From Cytobacillus sp. NJ13 (GTDB lineage Bacteria > Bacillota > Bacilli > Bacillales > Cytobacillaceae), in assembly GCA_030348385.1 (NCBI GenBank), contig JAUCFP010000006.1, positions 4,863,501 through 4,927,500 of the forward strand: DNA of 64,000 nucleotides, given 5' to 3'. The notes beneath the pieces are model-generated. The model worked only from the letters and a program-made list of their open reading frames with translations. It searched no databases and was not told the DNA's origin. This document shows, one piece after another, positions 36,683-45,650 of the stretch. A program made the translations under genes and the position numbers. Each line of letters starts with the position of its first letter. The first letter of the stretch is position 1.

Positions 36683-37567
36683 ATGTATATAGATGGGGTT
36701 TTTTCAGGAGGAGGCATCAAGGGATTTGCGTTAATCGGTGCATATGAGGAAGTTTACAAAAGAGGTTTTCGATTTAAGCGGGTTGCGGGAACAAGTGCAG
36801 GTTCGATCGTTGCTGCTTTAATTTCTGCCAATTATACAAGTGATGAAATATATCAGCTCGTCGATGAGTTTGATGTAAAAAAGCTTCTTGATGAAAGAAA
36901 AACCTTTATTCCCTTCGCTGTCGGCAAATGGCTTAACCTTTATTGGCGGCTGGGATTATATAAAGGATCCGAGCTGGAAACCTGGATGGCTCAAAAGCTG
37001 GCTGACAGGGGGATTAGAACCTTTTCAGACCTTCCTCCGCAATCGCTGAGAGTCATAGCGTCTGACCTGACAAACGGAAGACTGGTAGTACTGCCCGATG
37101 ATCTTGTAAATTATGGGATTGATCCCGCTTCGTTTTCGGTTGCAAAGGCGATCAGGATGAGCTGCAGTCTCCCGTATTTTTTTGAGCCGGTCAAGCTGAA
37201 CGCATACAGCAGCTCCAGTGTCATTGTGGATGGAGGGGTGCTAAGCAATTTTCCTATGTGGCTTTTTGATAAGGAAAACGTGAAGAAGACCCGGCCTGTC
37301 CTGGGGATAAAGTTAAGCCATAATTTAAGCGAACGGCCGCCGAATAAAATTGACAACGCCATCCAAATGTATGCTGCGCTTTTTGAAACGATGAAGGATG
37401 CACATGATGCCAGATACATCTCCAGAAAACATGCACAAAACATTATTTTCATTCCAACGGATGGCGTTCTGACTGCGGAATTTAATATAACTGAGCAGAA
37501 GAAAAAAGATCTTCTGGAGCACGGCAGGCAATGTGCGGAGCAATTTTTTTCATCATGGAGCTATTAA
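36683..37567 (+). CDS. yqhO: patatin-like phospholipase
   Basis: A 294-residue patatin-fold acyl hydrolase. It shows the oxyanion loop FSGGGIKGFALIGAYEEV, nucleophile elbow GTSAG and catalytic Asp in DGGVLSNFP, forming the Ser-Asp dyad. No signal peptide. The ATG at 36683 lies about 8 nt after AGGAGTGG; a GTG at 36674 lies inside the site. It matches B. subtilis yqhO. The lipid substrate is unknown. Confidence 0.92.
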   Translation: MYIDGVFSGGGIKGFALIGAYEEVYKRGFRFKRVAGTSAGSIVAALISANYTSDEIYQLVDEFDVKKLLDERKTFIPFAVGKWLNLYWRLGLYKGSELETWMAQKLADRGIRTFSDLPPQSLRVIASDLTNGRLVVLPDDLVNYGIDPASFSVAKAIRMSCSLPYFFEPVKLNAYSSSSVIVDGGVLSNFPMWLFDKENVKKTRPVLGIKLSHNLSERPPNKIDNAIQMYAALFETMKDAHDARYISRKHAQNIIFIPTDGVLTAEFNITEQKKKDLLEHGRQCAEQFFSSWSY

Positions 37568-37631
37568 GCAGAAAAGCCATGAGCTTAATCTGGAAGGTCC
37601 CCCCAGAATTCAGAACTTATCATATAAAAGT

Positions 37632-37669
37632 AAAAAATCGAGCCCAAATTAAAGGGAGGCTCGATTTTT
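37632..37669. terminator. bidirectional terminator between yqhO and yqhP
   Basis: AAAAAATCGAGCC / GGCTCGATTTTT stem. The right arm lies inside the last codons of yqhP. Confidence 0.85.
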
Positions 37670-38026
37670 CTTTTTGCCTTTTTTGCCTTCTATGACTGTC
37701 AAGTGTGGAGAAGATTTTTTCTTAGACTTTTTAATTGAAGTAAGGGAACCTACGGAAGCCTTTCTTCCATTGGCTGAGCCTGTTTCTTTATTGTTAAAGC
37801 GCCTTTTTGATTTTTTGGCTGCCTTTATAAAAGCTCGCTGCTCCCGCTTTGAGGGACTAGATCTGTTAAAGCGCTGAAAAAGAAAGTATACCACAGCACC
37901 AATGATGACAATGACAGCTATTCTCTGCAAAAAACCGGCAGGATTTGAGATCAGGCTGACGGCAACTCCGATGACAGCTAGCATAATGAGCCCGGAGACA
38001 ATATAAAATGTAAATGGTTTTTTCAA
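37649..38026 (-). CDS. yqhP: SA1362-family membrane protein YqhP
   Basis: A protein of about 125 residues with two transmembrane helices (FYIVSGLIMLAVIGVAVSLI and IAVIVIIGAVVYFLFQRF) and a very basic, Lys-rich cytosolic tail. The TTG at 38026 is preferred because GGGAGGTG is about 6 nt upstream; a GTG at 38035 overlaps that site. Its 3' end overlaps the shared terminator. Function unknown. Confidence 0.87.
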   Translation of the reverse strand: MKKPFTFYIVSGLIMLAVIGVAVSLISNPAGFLQRIAVIVIIGAVVYFLFQRFNRSSPSKREQRAFIKAAKKSKRRFNNKETGSANGRKASVGSLTSIKKSKKKSSPHLTVIEGKKGKKKNRASL

Positions 38027-38476
38027 GAAAGCCACCTCCCTAAAAGCATGATGAGCAATTTTATAAGCTTTTAAACTATATAAGCTAAAGTTTATCGAAA
38101 TAATTAATGAAAGTTGTCTTCATATTTTTCTTTTCCTATTTCTTTACAATTTAAACAGCGGAATATTAACTTTTAACTAGTTTCAGGAATAGCTGCATGT
38201 TTATCAAAGAGTATCCCGCATGTTGCTTATACTTAAATTTATGCTGTGCACACCAGTCCCGGAACACACATTACTTCAAATAAGCACAAAATCAAAGGAC
38301 TGTATCATTAATTATTTTATTCGACCTAAAATCTCATAAAACCTCTATACAACAGGAAAATATATAAAAAATATGAACGATCTTTGCCGGAGGGTTAATC
38401 CAATCTGCATTTATTTTAAATCTGATGCAATGGAATAAATGCGTGTGGACATAATAGGAAAAGGAGGTGGCGCAAA
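38027..38476. other. 450-base intergenic region between yqhP and yqhR
   Basis: AT-rich, with no credible gene on either strand. B. subtilis carries yqhQ here. A perfect 9-bp inverted repeat, GCATTTATT (38407-38415) and AATAAATGC (38434-38442), lies shortly before the yqhR ribosome site. The region must contain the divergent promoters, but none is clear. Confidence 0.55.
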
Positions 38477-39010
38477 GTGGCAGAAGAAAAGGAGCGCTTG
38501 GAACAGGATCAAAGGGAAAAACCAATGTCTTTTATGGCAATGGTGGTCATTACCGGACTGGTTGGAGGCATTCTTTGGAGCGGCCTGGCCTATCTGGCAT
38601 ACGTGTTTAATTTTACCGAAATTCGCCCTAATGTCATTCTCGAACCCTGGACGATTGGGGCCTGGAAAGAGGGCTGGCTGGGAACTCTGATCTCAATTCT
38701 CCTTATTGGGGCAATATCGATTGTGGCGGCCTTAATTTATTATGCAGCGCTGCGGAAATTTCAAAGTATTTTCGTGGGGGCTGGCTATGGAGTTGCCCTT
38801 TTTTTACTGGTATTTTTTGTACTCAATCCAATCTTCCCTGGAATCAGCCCGTTTTGGGATCTTGAGCGGAATACAATTGTAACATCGATCTGTTTCTATA
38901 TATTATTTGGCGTTTTCGTAGGGTATTCCATTTCTTATGAAGCTCAAGAAATCCGAGGCAAGACTGAAGATGAAAAAAAGGCCCGGACAGATCCGGATTT
39001 AACTCGATGA
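38477..39010 (+). CDS. yqhR: YqhR/FigP, SpoVAF-interacting germination membrane protein
   Basis: A 177-residue protein with four transmembrane helices (FMAMVVITGLVGGILWSGLA, LGTLISILLIGAISIVAALI, VGAGYGVALFLLVFFVL, TSICFYILFGVFVGYSI) and charged ends. The family is YqhR. In B. subtilis this protein has been renamed FigP after work showing that it acts with SpoVAF as an ion-channel-like complex that speeds germination. The GTG start lies about 8 nt after AGGAGGTGG. The orphan SpoVAF homolog at 8452-9939 makes it relevant. Confidence 0.88.
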   Translation: MAEEKERLEQDQREKPMSFMAMVVITGLVGGILWSGLAYLAYVFNFTEIRPNVILEPWTIGAWKEGWLGTLISILLIGAISIVAALIYYAALRKFQSIFVGAGYGVALFLLVFFVLNPIFPGISPFWDLERNTIVTSICFYILFGVFVGYSISYEAQEIRGKTEDEKKARTDPDLTR

Positions 39011-39216
39011 ACAAAGCATAATGACGAATGTTAAATCTTTGTGCATTATTGCTGGTAAGTAATGAAGAATTTTGCGAAAAGCGCTATACATCAGAACTGT
39101 ATGAAATTTTGCTTTATGATAGAATGTTCTTAATGGGCATTCTTTTTCGATGCTGTCAGGAGAAGACTTGAATAGAAAGAGAGGCCCGTCAGCAACTATG
39201 TAAAAGGGGGTTGAAC

Positions 39217-39663
39217 ATGGGGAAAATACTCCTGTTAAATGGGCCGAATTTAAACCTGCTCGGCAAAAGGGAACCAGGTGTTTATGGAAAAGAAACGCTT
39301 GATCAGCTGGAGCAAAATATGAAAGCATTGGGTGCTTCATTTGAGACAGAAGTGACCTGTTTTCAGTCAAATCATGAAGGGGAACTCATTGACAAGCTTC
39401 ACCTCGCCAATGAAGATGGCACACAGGGTATTATTTTCAATCCCGGCGCATTTACCCATTATAGTTATGCGATCAGGGATGCTGTTGCAGGAATCCAGGT
39501 TCCTTTGATCGAAGTACATATTTCAAATGTTCATGCCAGGGAAGAATTCAGGCATACTTCTGTCATTGCACCTGCTGCAATGGGCCAAATAGTTGGTCTG
39601 GGCTTTAAAGGGTATGAACTGGCTTTTCATGCATTAATGAATTTTCAAAAGGGGAGAGGATAA
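39217..39663 (+). CDS. aroQ: type II 3-dehydroquinate dehydratase
   Basis: Dehydrates 3-dehydroquinate in the shikimate pathway. It has [19 protein letters not shown] (with the catalytic Tyr), [29 protein letters not shown] and [15 protein letters not shown]. 148 residues is normal. The ATG at 39217 lies 6 nt after GGGGG; a TTG at 39211 directly abuts the site. The gene pairs metabolically with aroK at 23 kb and is followed at once by the peptidase gene. Confidence 0.95.
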   Translation: MGKILLLNGPNLNLLGKREPGVYGKETLDQLEQNMKALGASFETEVTCFQSNHEGELIDKLHLANEDGTQGIIFNPGAFTHYSYAIRDAVAGIQVPLIEVHISNVHAREEFRHTSVIAPAAMGQIVGLGFKGYELAFHALMNFQKGRG

Positions 39664-39664
39664 A

Positions 39665-40726
39665 ATGGAAAAAATACAAAAATTACGCGCGCGCTTTACA
39701 GAGTCAGGGATAGATGGGATGCTGATTACCAGCAGTTTCAACCGCCGTTATATGACTGGTTTTACCGGTTCAGCCGGCGTGGTATTAATCAGTGCGGATA
39801 AAGCACTCTTCATAACCGATTTCCGGTACACAGAACAGGCAGCTAAGCAGTGTGAAGGGTATGAAATTGTGAAGCATACTGGTGCAATTCCAGAAGAAGT
39901 TGCCAAACAGGCTGAACAGCTTGGGATCAAAAAGCTTGGCTTTGAAGAGAATCATTTAACTTTTTCATCCTATAAAGCATATGAAAAAGCTGTTAACTCT
40001 GAGCTTGTTCCTCTTTCTGACACAATTGAAAAGTTACGCTTGATAAAGACCGATTCAGAGATTAAGATAATAAAGGTGGCAGCTGACATTGCAGATGCTG
40101 CGTTTAAACATATTCTTGATGTCATTCGGCCAGGAATTACTGAATTGGAAGTTTCCAATGAATTAGAATTCTTTATGAGAAAAGCGGGTGCAGTTTCATC
40201 ATCGTTTGATATTATCGTAGCATCCGGATACCGTTCTGCTCTTCCGCATGGAGTAGCCAGTGATAAAGTTATTGAAAAAGGCGATTTTGTCACACTGGAC
40301 TTCGGCGCTTATTATAAGGGCTATGTTTCAGATATTACCCGTACGGTTGCTGTTGGAGAACCTGAAGATAAGCTGAAAGAAATCTATACAATTGTGCAAG
40401 AAGCTCAGGAGCGGGGGATGGAAGGCATCAAACCGGGAATGAGCGGCAAAGAAGCAGATGCCTTAACTCGTGATTATATTTCTGGTAAAGGCTATGGCGA
40501 ATATTTTGGCCATTCTACCGGACATGGCATAGGGCTTGAAGTGCATGAAGGGCCTGCATTGTCATTTAAGTCTGATGTTATACTTGAACCTGGAATGGTT
40601 GTAACGGTGGAGCCGGGCATTTACATACCGGGCCTCGGCGGTGTCCGAATTGAGGATGATACAGTCATTACAAAGGATCACAATGAAACGCTTACTCATT
40701 CTACTAAAGAATTGATTATTCTTTAA
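39665..40726 (+). CDS. papA: Xaa-Pro aminopeptidase family M24 (YqhT)
   Basis: Dinuclear-metal aminopeptidase of 353 residues. Creatinase-like N-terminal domain (1-130), then the M24 domain. The metal ligands are Asp in LDFGAYYKG and SDITRT, His in GHGIGLEVHEG, Glu in TVEPGIYI and Glu in VRIEDD. It removes N-terminal residues before proline. It lies just upstream of efp; EF-P relieves stalling at polyproline, so the pair is thematically linked. It starts one base after the aroQ stop. Confidence 0.92.
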   Translation: MEKIQKLRARFTESGIDGMLITSSFNRRYMTGFTGSAGVVLISADKALFITDFRYTEQAAKQCEGYEIVKHTGAIPEEVAKQAEQLGIKKLGFEENHLTFSSYKAYEKAVNSELVPLSDTIEKLRLIKTDSEIKIIKVAADIADAAFKHILDVIRPGITELEVSNELEFFMRKAGAVSSSFDIIVASGYRSALPHGVASDKVIEKGDFVTLDFGAYYKGYVSDITRTVAVGEPEDKLKEIYTIVQEAQERGMEGIKPGMSGKEADALTRDYISGKGYGEYFGHSTGHGIGLEVHEGPALSFKSDVILEPGMVVTVEPGIYIPGLGGVRIEDDTVITKDHNETLTHSTKELIIL

Positions 40727-40751
40727 TTGTACACATTAGGAGGACAAACTC

Positions 40752-41309
40752 ATGATTTCTGTAAACGATTTTCGAACGGGATTGACGATTGAAGTTGATA
40801 ACGGCATTTGGCGTGTAATGGATTTCCAGCACGTTAAACCGGGAAAGGGAGCGGCATTTGTACGTTCCAAATTGCGTAACCTTCGCACAGGTGCTATTCA
40901 GGAAAAAACCTTTCGTGCAGGTGAAAAAGTAGGGAAGGCACAAATCGATAACCGCAAAATGCAATACCTTTATGCTAATGGAGATCAGCATGTTTTCATG
41001 GACAATGAGTCTTATGAGCAAATCGAGCTGCCTGCATCAGCAATTGAGTATGAATTAAAGTTTTTAAAAGAAAACATGGAAGTTGCTATTATGCTTTACC
41101 AGGGAGAGTCTCTTGGAATCGAGCTTCCTAACTCTGTTGAGCTGACAGTGACTGAAACAGAACCAGGTATTAAAGGGGATACTGCTTCCGGCGGAACGAA
41201 ACCTGCTACACTTGAAACAGGCCTGACTGTACAAGTTCCTTTCTTTGTTAATGAAGGAGATAAGCTGATTATCAATACAACTGATGGTTCATATGTGTCA
41301 CGTGCATAA
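40752..41309 (+). CDS. efp: elongation factor P
   Basis: Ribosome-binding factor that relieves stalling at polyproline. 185 residues: KOW-like N-terminal domain with the modified Lys32 in KPGKGAAF, then two OB domains with [16 protein letters not shown] and the C-terminal [12 protein letters not shown]. In B. subtilis the Lys carries 5-aminopentanol. TTAGGAGG precedes the ATG. Confidence 0.97.
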   Translation: MISVNDFRTGLTIEVDNGIWRVMDFQHVKPGKGAAFVRSKLRNLRTGAIQEKTFRAGEKVGKAQIDNRKMQYLYANGDQHVFMDNESYEQIELPASAIEYELKFLKENMEVAIMLYQGESLGIELPNSVELTVTETEPGIKGDTASGGTKPATLETGLTVQVPFFVNEGDKLIINTTDGSYVSRA

Positions 41310-41315
41310 TTTGAT

Positions 41316-41347
41316 AAAAAAATCCCGATCTCTCGGGATTTTTTTTT
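41316..41347. terminator. bidirectional terminator after efp
   Basis: AAAAAAATCCCGA / TCGGGATTTTTTT around TCTC; it also closes the convergent small gene ending at 41346. Confidence 0.92.
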
Positions 41348-41513
41348 ATCCTTTATATTTTCTGCCTTCAGCTCCGGGGGATATGTCAGTATCATTGCGA
41401 TTATTATAATCAGGGTCAGATACAGGAGCATTTCTGTTATCGCGTGTTCCGCCAAGATAAGCCCTGTCGCCTTTTTTCTGGTATTTTAAAAATTCACCTA
41501 AGTTTTCATTCAT
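41346..41513 (-). CDS. uncharacterised 55-residue polar protein
   Basis: A small gene convergent with efp. The protein starts MNENLGEFLKYQKKGDRAYL and ends ISPGAEGRKYKG. It is soluble, rich in Asn, Asp, Gly and Arg (TRDNRNAPVSDPDYNNRND), probably disordered, and has no Cys. GAGG lies about 9 nt before the ATG, and the stop abuts the bidirectional efp terminator, so the gene has normal boundaries. I do not recognise the family; B. subtilis has yqhV near this place, but the sequence is not of that type. Confidence 0.68.
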   Translation of the reverse strand: MNENLGEFLKYQKKGDRAYLGGTRDNRNAPVSDPDYNNRNDTDISPGAEGRKYKG

Positions 41514-41598
41514 CCTAAAACCTCATTTCTCTGGGAAGTTACTCAGTGAAACATTATTAGTATTAGCTTTTTCCTCATGATTATAATTCGAAGATCTT

Positions 41599-42285
41599 CT
41601 AACTATAATATGTGAACTCTGCCGTGATTTGGCTTTCTATGTCTATGGTTCCGGGCTGGATAGGCGTGCTGACGGCACTTTTAACAAAAGTGGAGGATTG
41701 AAACGAAACAGGCTGCTCAATGCCTAAAGCTCGTTCCGCAACGGATACCGGGGTGCTGATTAATTGTACTCTTAGTGCAGAGGCAATTGTTTCTGCCTTT
41801 TTGTAAGCATCCATAACGGCCAGACTTAATGCCTGCTGGTACAAATCCGACTGGTTTTCAGCTTCAAAATGAATTCCTCTGACAATGTTTGCACCGTTAT
41901 CCACTGCTGTATCCACAACAAGTCCCGTATTTTCTATCTCATCGACAGTAATGCCTAGTATATGCTCAACCCTGTACCCGCGGAAAATTTGCTTGCCATC
42001 CACAAAATCATACTGCGGAAAAATGGTGAAATCGGACGTTTGAATCTGCTTATCTGTTATTCCAATAGCATTAAGCGCCTTTTTGACACTTGAAATGGCA
42101 TCTGCATTCTGTTCCTGTGCTTTCTGAAGCTCCATGTCTTCTGTTAAAACTCCCAGCTTTATGTTAGCCTGGTCAGGCTGTACAGCTAGCTTCCCCTCAC
42201 CTGAAACCCTTAAAATATTTGGTTTTGATCTGGAATGGCTTCCTTTTTGCACAGAATTGCGGACAAAGGGCTGATAATAATACAT
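41599..42285 (-). CDS. SIMPL domain (DUF541) protein
   Basis: A protein of about 228 residues with the SIMPL/DUF541 pattern: ILRVSGEGKLAVQPDQANIK, ADAISSVKKALNAIGI, QTSDFTIFPQYDF, GYRVEHILGITV and a C-terminal VSVAERALG. No clear signal peptide is seen. SIMPL proteins (BP26/OMP28, YggE types) are linked to oxidative stress; their role in Bacilli is unknown. The second ATG (42285) lies 9 nt after GGGGA and is preferred over the one at 42294. It is 73 bases after the phosphatase gene on the same strand. Confidence 0.85.
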   Translation of the reverse strand: MYYYQPFVRNSVQKGSHSRSKPNILRVSGEGKLAVQPDQANIKLGVLTEDMELQKAQEQNADAISSVKKALNAIGITDKQIQTSDFTIFPQYDFVDGKQIFRGYRVEHILGITVDEIENTGLVVDTAVDNGANIVRGIHFEAENQSDLYQQALSLAVMDAYKKAETIASALRVQLISTPVSVAERALGIEQPVSFQSSTFVKSAVSTPIQPGTIDIESQITAEFTYYS

Positions 42286-42358
42286 GTATTTCATTCCCCG
42301 CTTTCATTGAGGTATCTTTCTAGAATTACGCGGGAGTAAGAGAGAAAATGCGTACTTA

Positions 42359-43741
42359 TTAATCCCAGCTGTAATTCATCAGCCGCGCAATTCTCTTTGG
42401 GATATCTGTATTCTCCATCACTCCTGTAAAAGCTTCGCTCCCAATGCCATAAGCAAATAAAGGAATCATATTGCCTGTATGTCCGCCGGTTGAGCTGAGA
42501 GATCTTACTTTATTCGTTAAAATTCCCCCATGATATTTTTCTGCAATCAGGCTGCCTATTTCCCATGCTGCTAAATATTTAGGATAAACCTGGCTGTCTG
42601 TTTTCATCAGCTTGTCATTAAATGCTTCAATTTCCTGCTCGGTTAAATCAATGTTTGCATACTTTTTTAAAACATCTTTCACGCTTTCTGACCGGTAAGT
42701 GCCCCTATTTTCATCTCTGGCAAATTGGCTGACCATATACTGCGGTGTCGCCTTGATTTCTTTTAACTGCTGTATATCCAGCGGCTCTGATGCTGATATA
42801 CCCATGGTTTCATGATCAGCGGCAACCAAAACCAGTGTCTCTTGGTCTTTTTTTGCCCATTCAACCGCATATTTGACAGCTTCATCAAATTCAATGGTTT
42901 CTTTCCAGATGCTTGTAATATCCCCTGCGTGTGAAGCGTGGTCAATCCTTGCGCCTTCAGCCATAAGAAAAAATCCCTGTTTTTCTTTTGAGAGTACACT
43001 GATCGCTTTTTCAGTCATTTCTTTTAAGTTTGGTTCTTTGCTGTTTTTTAGAGGACGGTCCAGTTTAAAGTTCATATATCCATTATTGAACAATCCGAGA
43101 AGCTTTTTCCCTTTTGCTTTCTGCATTTCATCCCGATTGCTTGCATAGTCATACCCTTTCATCCTGGCCTCCTTAATTAAATCCTTCCCGCCTTGCTTTT
43201 CCGGGCTAAAATAGGCTCTCCCGCCTCCCATTAACACATCCACCTCATTATTGAGCTGCTGGCGTGCAATTTCCTCCTGTCCAGACCATCTGTTTGAAAC
43301 GCTTGCTGTAAAGGCGGCAGGTGTTGCATCTGTAACTGTATTGGTAGAGATAACCCCCGCCTTTTTTCCGTTTTTCTTGAATAAATCAAGAATGCTGTCT
43401 GTTTCCTTCCCATCAGGAGTGACTCCGATCATCTCATTATTCGTTTTTATTCCAATTGCAAGTGCGGTGCCACCGGCAGCTGAGTCTGTAACAAAATTAT
43501 TGGCAGATTCGGTATGCACCAATGCGGTGTGAGGGAGAGATTCCAGGAACAGCCGCCCATCCTTTCCATATTCCAGTTTTCTTGCAATCTCAATCTGGCC
43601 TATTCCCATTCCATCACCAATCATCAGAATGACATTTTGCGGTCCTTTTGTATTTCCCTGATGAGCCATTCCTTCTGCAGGGAAGAAGCCAAGGACTAAA
43701 AGATGAAAAATAATCATAATGTAAATGCATTTAGCTTTCAT
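42359..43741 (-). CDS. secreted alkaline phosphatase (PhoA type)
   Basis: A 460-residue phosphomonoesterase with a signal peptide (IYIMIIFHLLVLGFFPAEGMA). Metal and active-site motifs are MIGDGMGIGQ, the Ser nucleophile in VTDSAAGGTALA, EGARIDHASHAGD, AADHETMG and STGGHTG. It is similar to PhoA/PhoB of B. subtilis. I found no clear tandem PhoP boxes upstream, so phosphate control is not shown. It sits between efp and spoIIIAA, where B. subtilis has only yqhV. Confidence 0.93.
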   Translation of the reverse strand: MKAKCIYIMIIFHLLVLGFFPAEGMAHQGNTKGPQNVILMIGDGMGIGQIEIARKLEYGKDGRLFLESLPHTALVHTESANNFVTDSAAGGTALAIGIKTNNEMIGVTPDGKETDSILDLFKKNGKKAGVISTNTVTDATPAAFTASVSNRWSGQEEIARQQLNNEVDVLMGGGRAYFSPEKQGGKDLIKEARMKGYDYASNRDEMQKAKGKKLLGLFNNGYMNFKLDRPLKNSKEPNLKEMTEKAISVLSKEKQGFFLMAEGARIDHASHAGDITSIWKETIEFDEAVKYAVEWAKKDQETLVLVAADHETMGISASEPLDIQQLKEIKATPQYMVSQFARDENRGTYRSESVKDVLKKYANIDLTEQEIEAFNDKLMKTDSQVYPKYLAAWEIGSLIAEKYHGGILTNKVRSLSSTGGHTGNMIPLFAYGIGSEAFTGVMENTDIPKRIARLMNYSWD

Positions 43742-43852
43742 AAATTGACACCAGCCTTTATCAACGTTCTTATTCGATTATTTTTTGGAGAAATGACTTT
43801 TTTTACTCAGCGAAAAGCTTGTCCTAAATAAATGTGAAGCTTGCAAATCTAA

Positions 43853-43881
43853 GTCATATTGTTTTGCCTCAGGCATACATT
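43853..43881 (+). promoter_or_regulatory. SigE promoter of the spoIIIA operon
   Basis: GTCATATT (43853-43860), 13-base spacer, CATACATT (43874-43881). This is a near-perfect SigE promoter, the same layout as the mother-cell promoter known for spoIIIAA in B. subtilis. Confidence 0.85.
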
Positions 43882-43932
43882 TTAAATAATGAGAAGCTAG
43901 TCCGAGATCAGATTATGAATGGAGGAGCAGAC

Positions 43933-44856
43933 ATGGAAACGATTATAGCCTTTTTGCCGAAAAAAATAGCCGAACAAATACAGAGAATCCCTCCGCAAAT
44001 CTTAAAGGATCTGGAGGAAATCAGGGTCCGCATTTCCAGGCCCATTGAGCTGACAGCAAGGGGAGTACCGCATTATCTCCCTTATATAGTTGAGTCAGAG
44101 GATGCCGTGCATTTGCTGAATAAAATAAGCCATTTTTCCATTTACACACTGGAAGAAGAACTGAAAAGAGGATATATCACGATTGAAGGCGGCCATAGGG
44201 TGGGACTTGCTGGAAAGGTCATTCTTGAACAAGGAAAGGTTAAGGCAATCAGGGATATTTCCTCTTTTAACATTAGAATTGCCAGGGAGAAAATCGGCAT
44301 TGCCCAGAATTTGATTCCCAGAATTTACAGGGATGGGTGGCTGCATACCATGATTATTGGTCCGCCGCAGACTGGTAAAACCACCTTGCTGCGGGACATT
44401 GCGAGAATCATTTCATCTGGTGATCTGAATGGTGACTTTCCTGCCAGCAAGGTCGGGATTGTGGATGAACGCTCCGAAATAGCAGGATGTGTGAACGGAA
44501 TCCCGCAAATGACATTTGGGAATAGAATTGATGTCCTTGATGCCTGTCCAAAAGCTGAAGGCATGATGATGATGATTCGTTCCATGAGCCCCGAGGTTCT
44601 GGTTGTTGATGAAATTGGCAGGCATGAAGATGCAGAGGCCATAATGGAGGCTGTAAATGCCGGAATAAAGCTGATTATGACTACACATGGAAATTCTCTG
44701 GAAGAAATTAAGAAGCGCCCCACTTTACAAGCCATACTGGAAATGGGCATTTTTCAGCGATTTATTGAACTGAGCAGGAAAGAAGAGCCTGGCAGCATTG
44801 TGTGCATTAGAAACTCAGACGGTGTGGGATACCCGTATAAAGCGGGCGTGATGTAA
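43933..44856 (+). CDS. spoIIIAA: stage III sporulation protein AA (ATPase)
   Basis: A 307-residue secretion-type ATPase of the SpoIIIA-SpoIIQ channel between mother cell and forespore. Walker A is GPPQTGKTTLLRDIARI and Walker B region EVLVVDEIGRHEDAEA. It is expressed in the mother cell from the SigE promoter. The true start is the ATG at 43933, 7 nt after GGAGG; the longer open frame to 43834 contains the promoter itself. Confidence 0.95.
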   Translation: METIIAFLPKKIAEQIQRIPPQILKDLEEIRVRISRPIELTARGVPHYLPYIVESEDAVHLLNKISHFSIYTLEEELKRGYITIEGGHRVGLAGKVILEQGKVKAIRDISSFNIRIAREKIGIAQNLIPRIYRDGWLHTMIIGPPQTGKTTLLRDIARIISSGDLNGDFPASKVGIVDERSEIAGCVNGIPQMTFGNRIDVLDACPKAEGMMMMIRSMSPEVLVVDEIGRHEDAEAIMEAVNAGIKLIMTTHGNSLEEIKKRPTLQAILEMGIFQRFIELSRKEEPGSIVCIRNSDGVGYPYKAGVM

Positions 44857-45372
44857 ATGATGAAGGTTATTGGAGCTGTTTTGATCATCATTGCTACAAC
44901 GTGGGCAGGATTTGAAGCTTCGAGGCATCTTAGCGAAAGGCCGCGGCAGCTTCGCCAGCTTAAATCGGCCCTGCAGTCGCTGGAGGCTGAAATTATGTAT
45001 GGCCATACGCCTCTCCATGAAGCAGCCAGAAGACTTTCTGCCCAGCTTTCCAAGCCGTTATCCTGGTTCTTTGAATCCTTTGCAAAGAAATTGACTGATT
45101 CCGAGACGACCGTTAAGGACGCCTGGGAAGAAAGTTTGAAGGAAATATGGAAAATGACGGCTTTTAAACAAGGGGAATTCGAGATCATGAAGCAATTTGG
45201 CGAAACACTTGGAAGACATGACCGTCTTTCCCAGCAAAAGCAGATCATGCTGACCCTTTCCCATCTTGAACGTGAAGAAGCAGATGCACATGACAGACAA
45301 GTGAAGTACGAGAGAATGGTCAAAAGTCTGGGGTTTTTATCCGGATTGCTCTTAATCATATTACTAATGTAG
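44857..45372 (+). CDS. spoIIIAB: stage III sporulation protein AB
   Basis: A 171-residue membrane protein with N- and C-terminal transmembrane helices and a helical middle resembling the platform (GspF-like) proteins of secretion systems. Motifs are RQLRQLKSALQSLEAEIMYG and GRHDRLSQQKQIMLTLSHLE. It starts immediately after the spoIIIAA stop. Confidence 0.93.
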   Translation: MMKVIGAVLIIIATTWAGFEASRHLSERPRQLRQLKSALQSLEAEIMYGHTPLHEAARRLSAQLSKPLSWFFESFAKKLTDSETTVKDAWEESLKEIWKMTAFKQGEFEIMKQFGETLGRHDRLSQQKQIMLTLSHLEREEADAHDRQVKYERMVKSLGFLSGLLLIILLM

Positions 45373-45427
45373 GAAACGCCGGCAGCCTGAATTGCCGGAC
45401 GCTGATCAGAGCTTAGGGGGAGAAAAG

Positions 45428-45634
45428 ATGGGCCTAGAGGTAGATATCATATTTAAGATTGCAGGTGTCGGAATTGTTGTAGCCTTCTTGCATACTATTC
45501 TTGATCAGGTGGGCAAAAAGGAATACGCACAATGGGTGACGCTTTTCGGATTTATATATATCTTGTTCATGGTTGCTTCCATTGTAGATAACCTATTCCA
45601 AAAAATAAAATCTGTTTTTTTGTTTCAGGGATAA
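45428..45634 (+). CDS. spoIIIAC: stage III sporulation protein AC
   Basis: A 68-residue protein with two transmembrane helices (IIFKIAGVGIVVAFLHTILD and WVTLFGFIYILFMVASIV). GGGGGAG lies before the ATG at 45428. An intercistronic hairpin, CGCCGGCA/TGCCGGACG, lies between spoIIIAB and this gene. Confidence 0.92.
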   Translation: MGLEVDIIFKIAGVGIVVAFLHTILDQVGKKEYAQWVTLFGFIYILFMVASIVDNLFQKIKSVFLFQG

Positions 45635-45650
45635 AAGGGGGGCTCAGCCA

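Noticed and set aside
38427..38456. SigG promoter for yqhR based on CATAATA at 38450-38456
   Set aside because: The start point would fall inside the yqhR ribosome site, and the -35 match is poor.
43742..43835. PhoP (Pho) boxes before the alkaline phosphatase gene
   Set aside because: Only a single TTCACA-like word; no tandem TTAACA-type repeats at the right spacing.
43834..43932. N-terminal extension of SpoIIIAA in the long open frame
   Set aside because: This segment contains the SigE promoter; a good ribosome site precedes the ATG at 43933.
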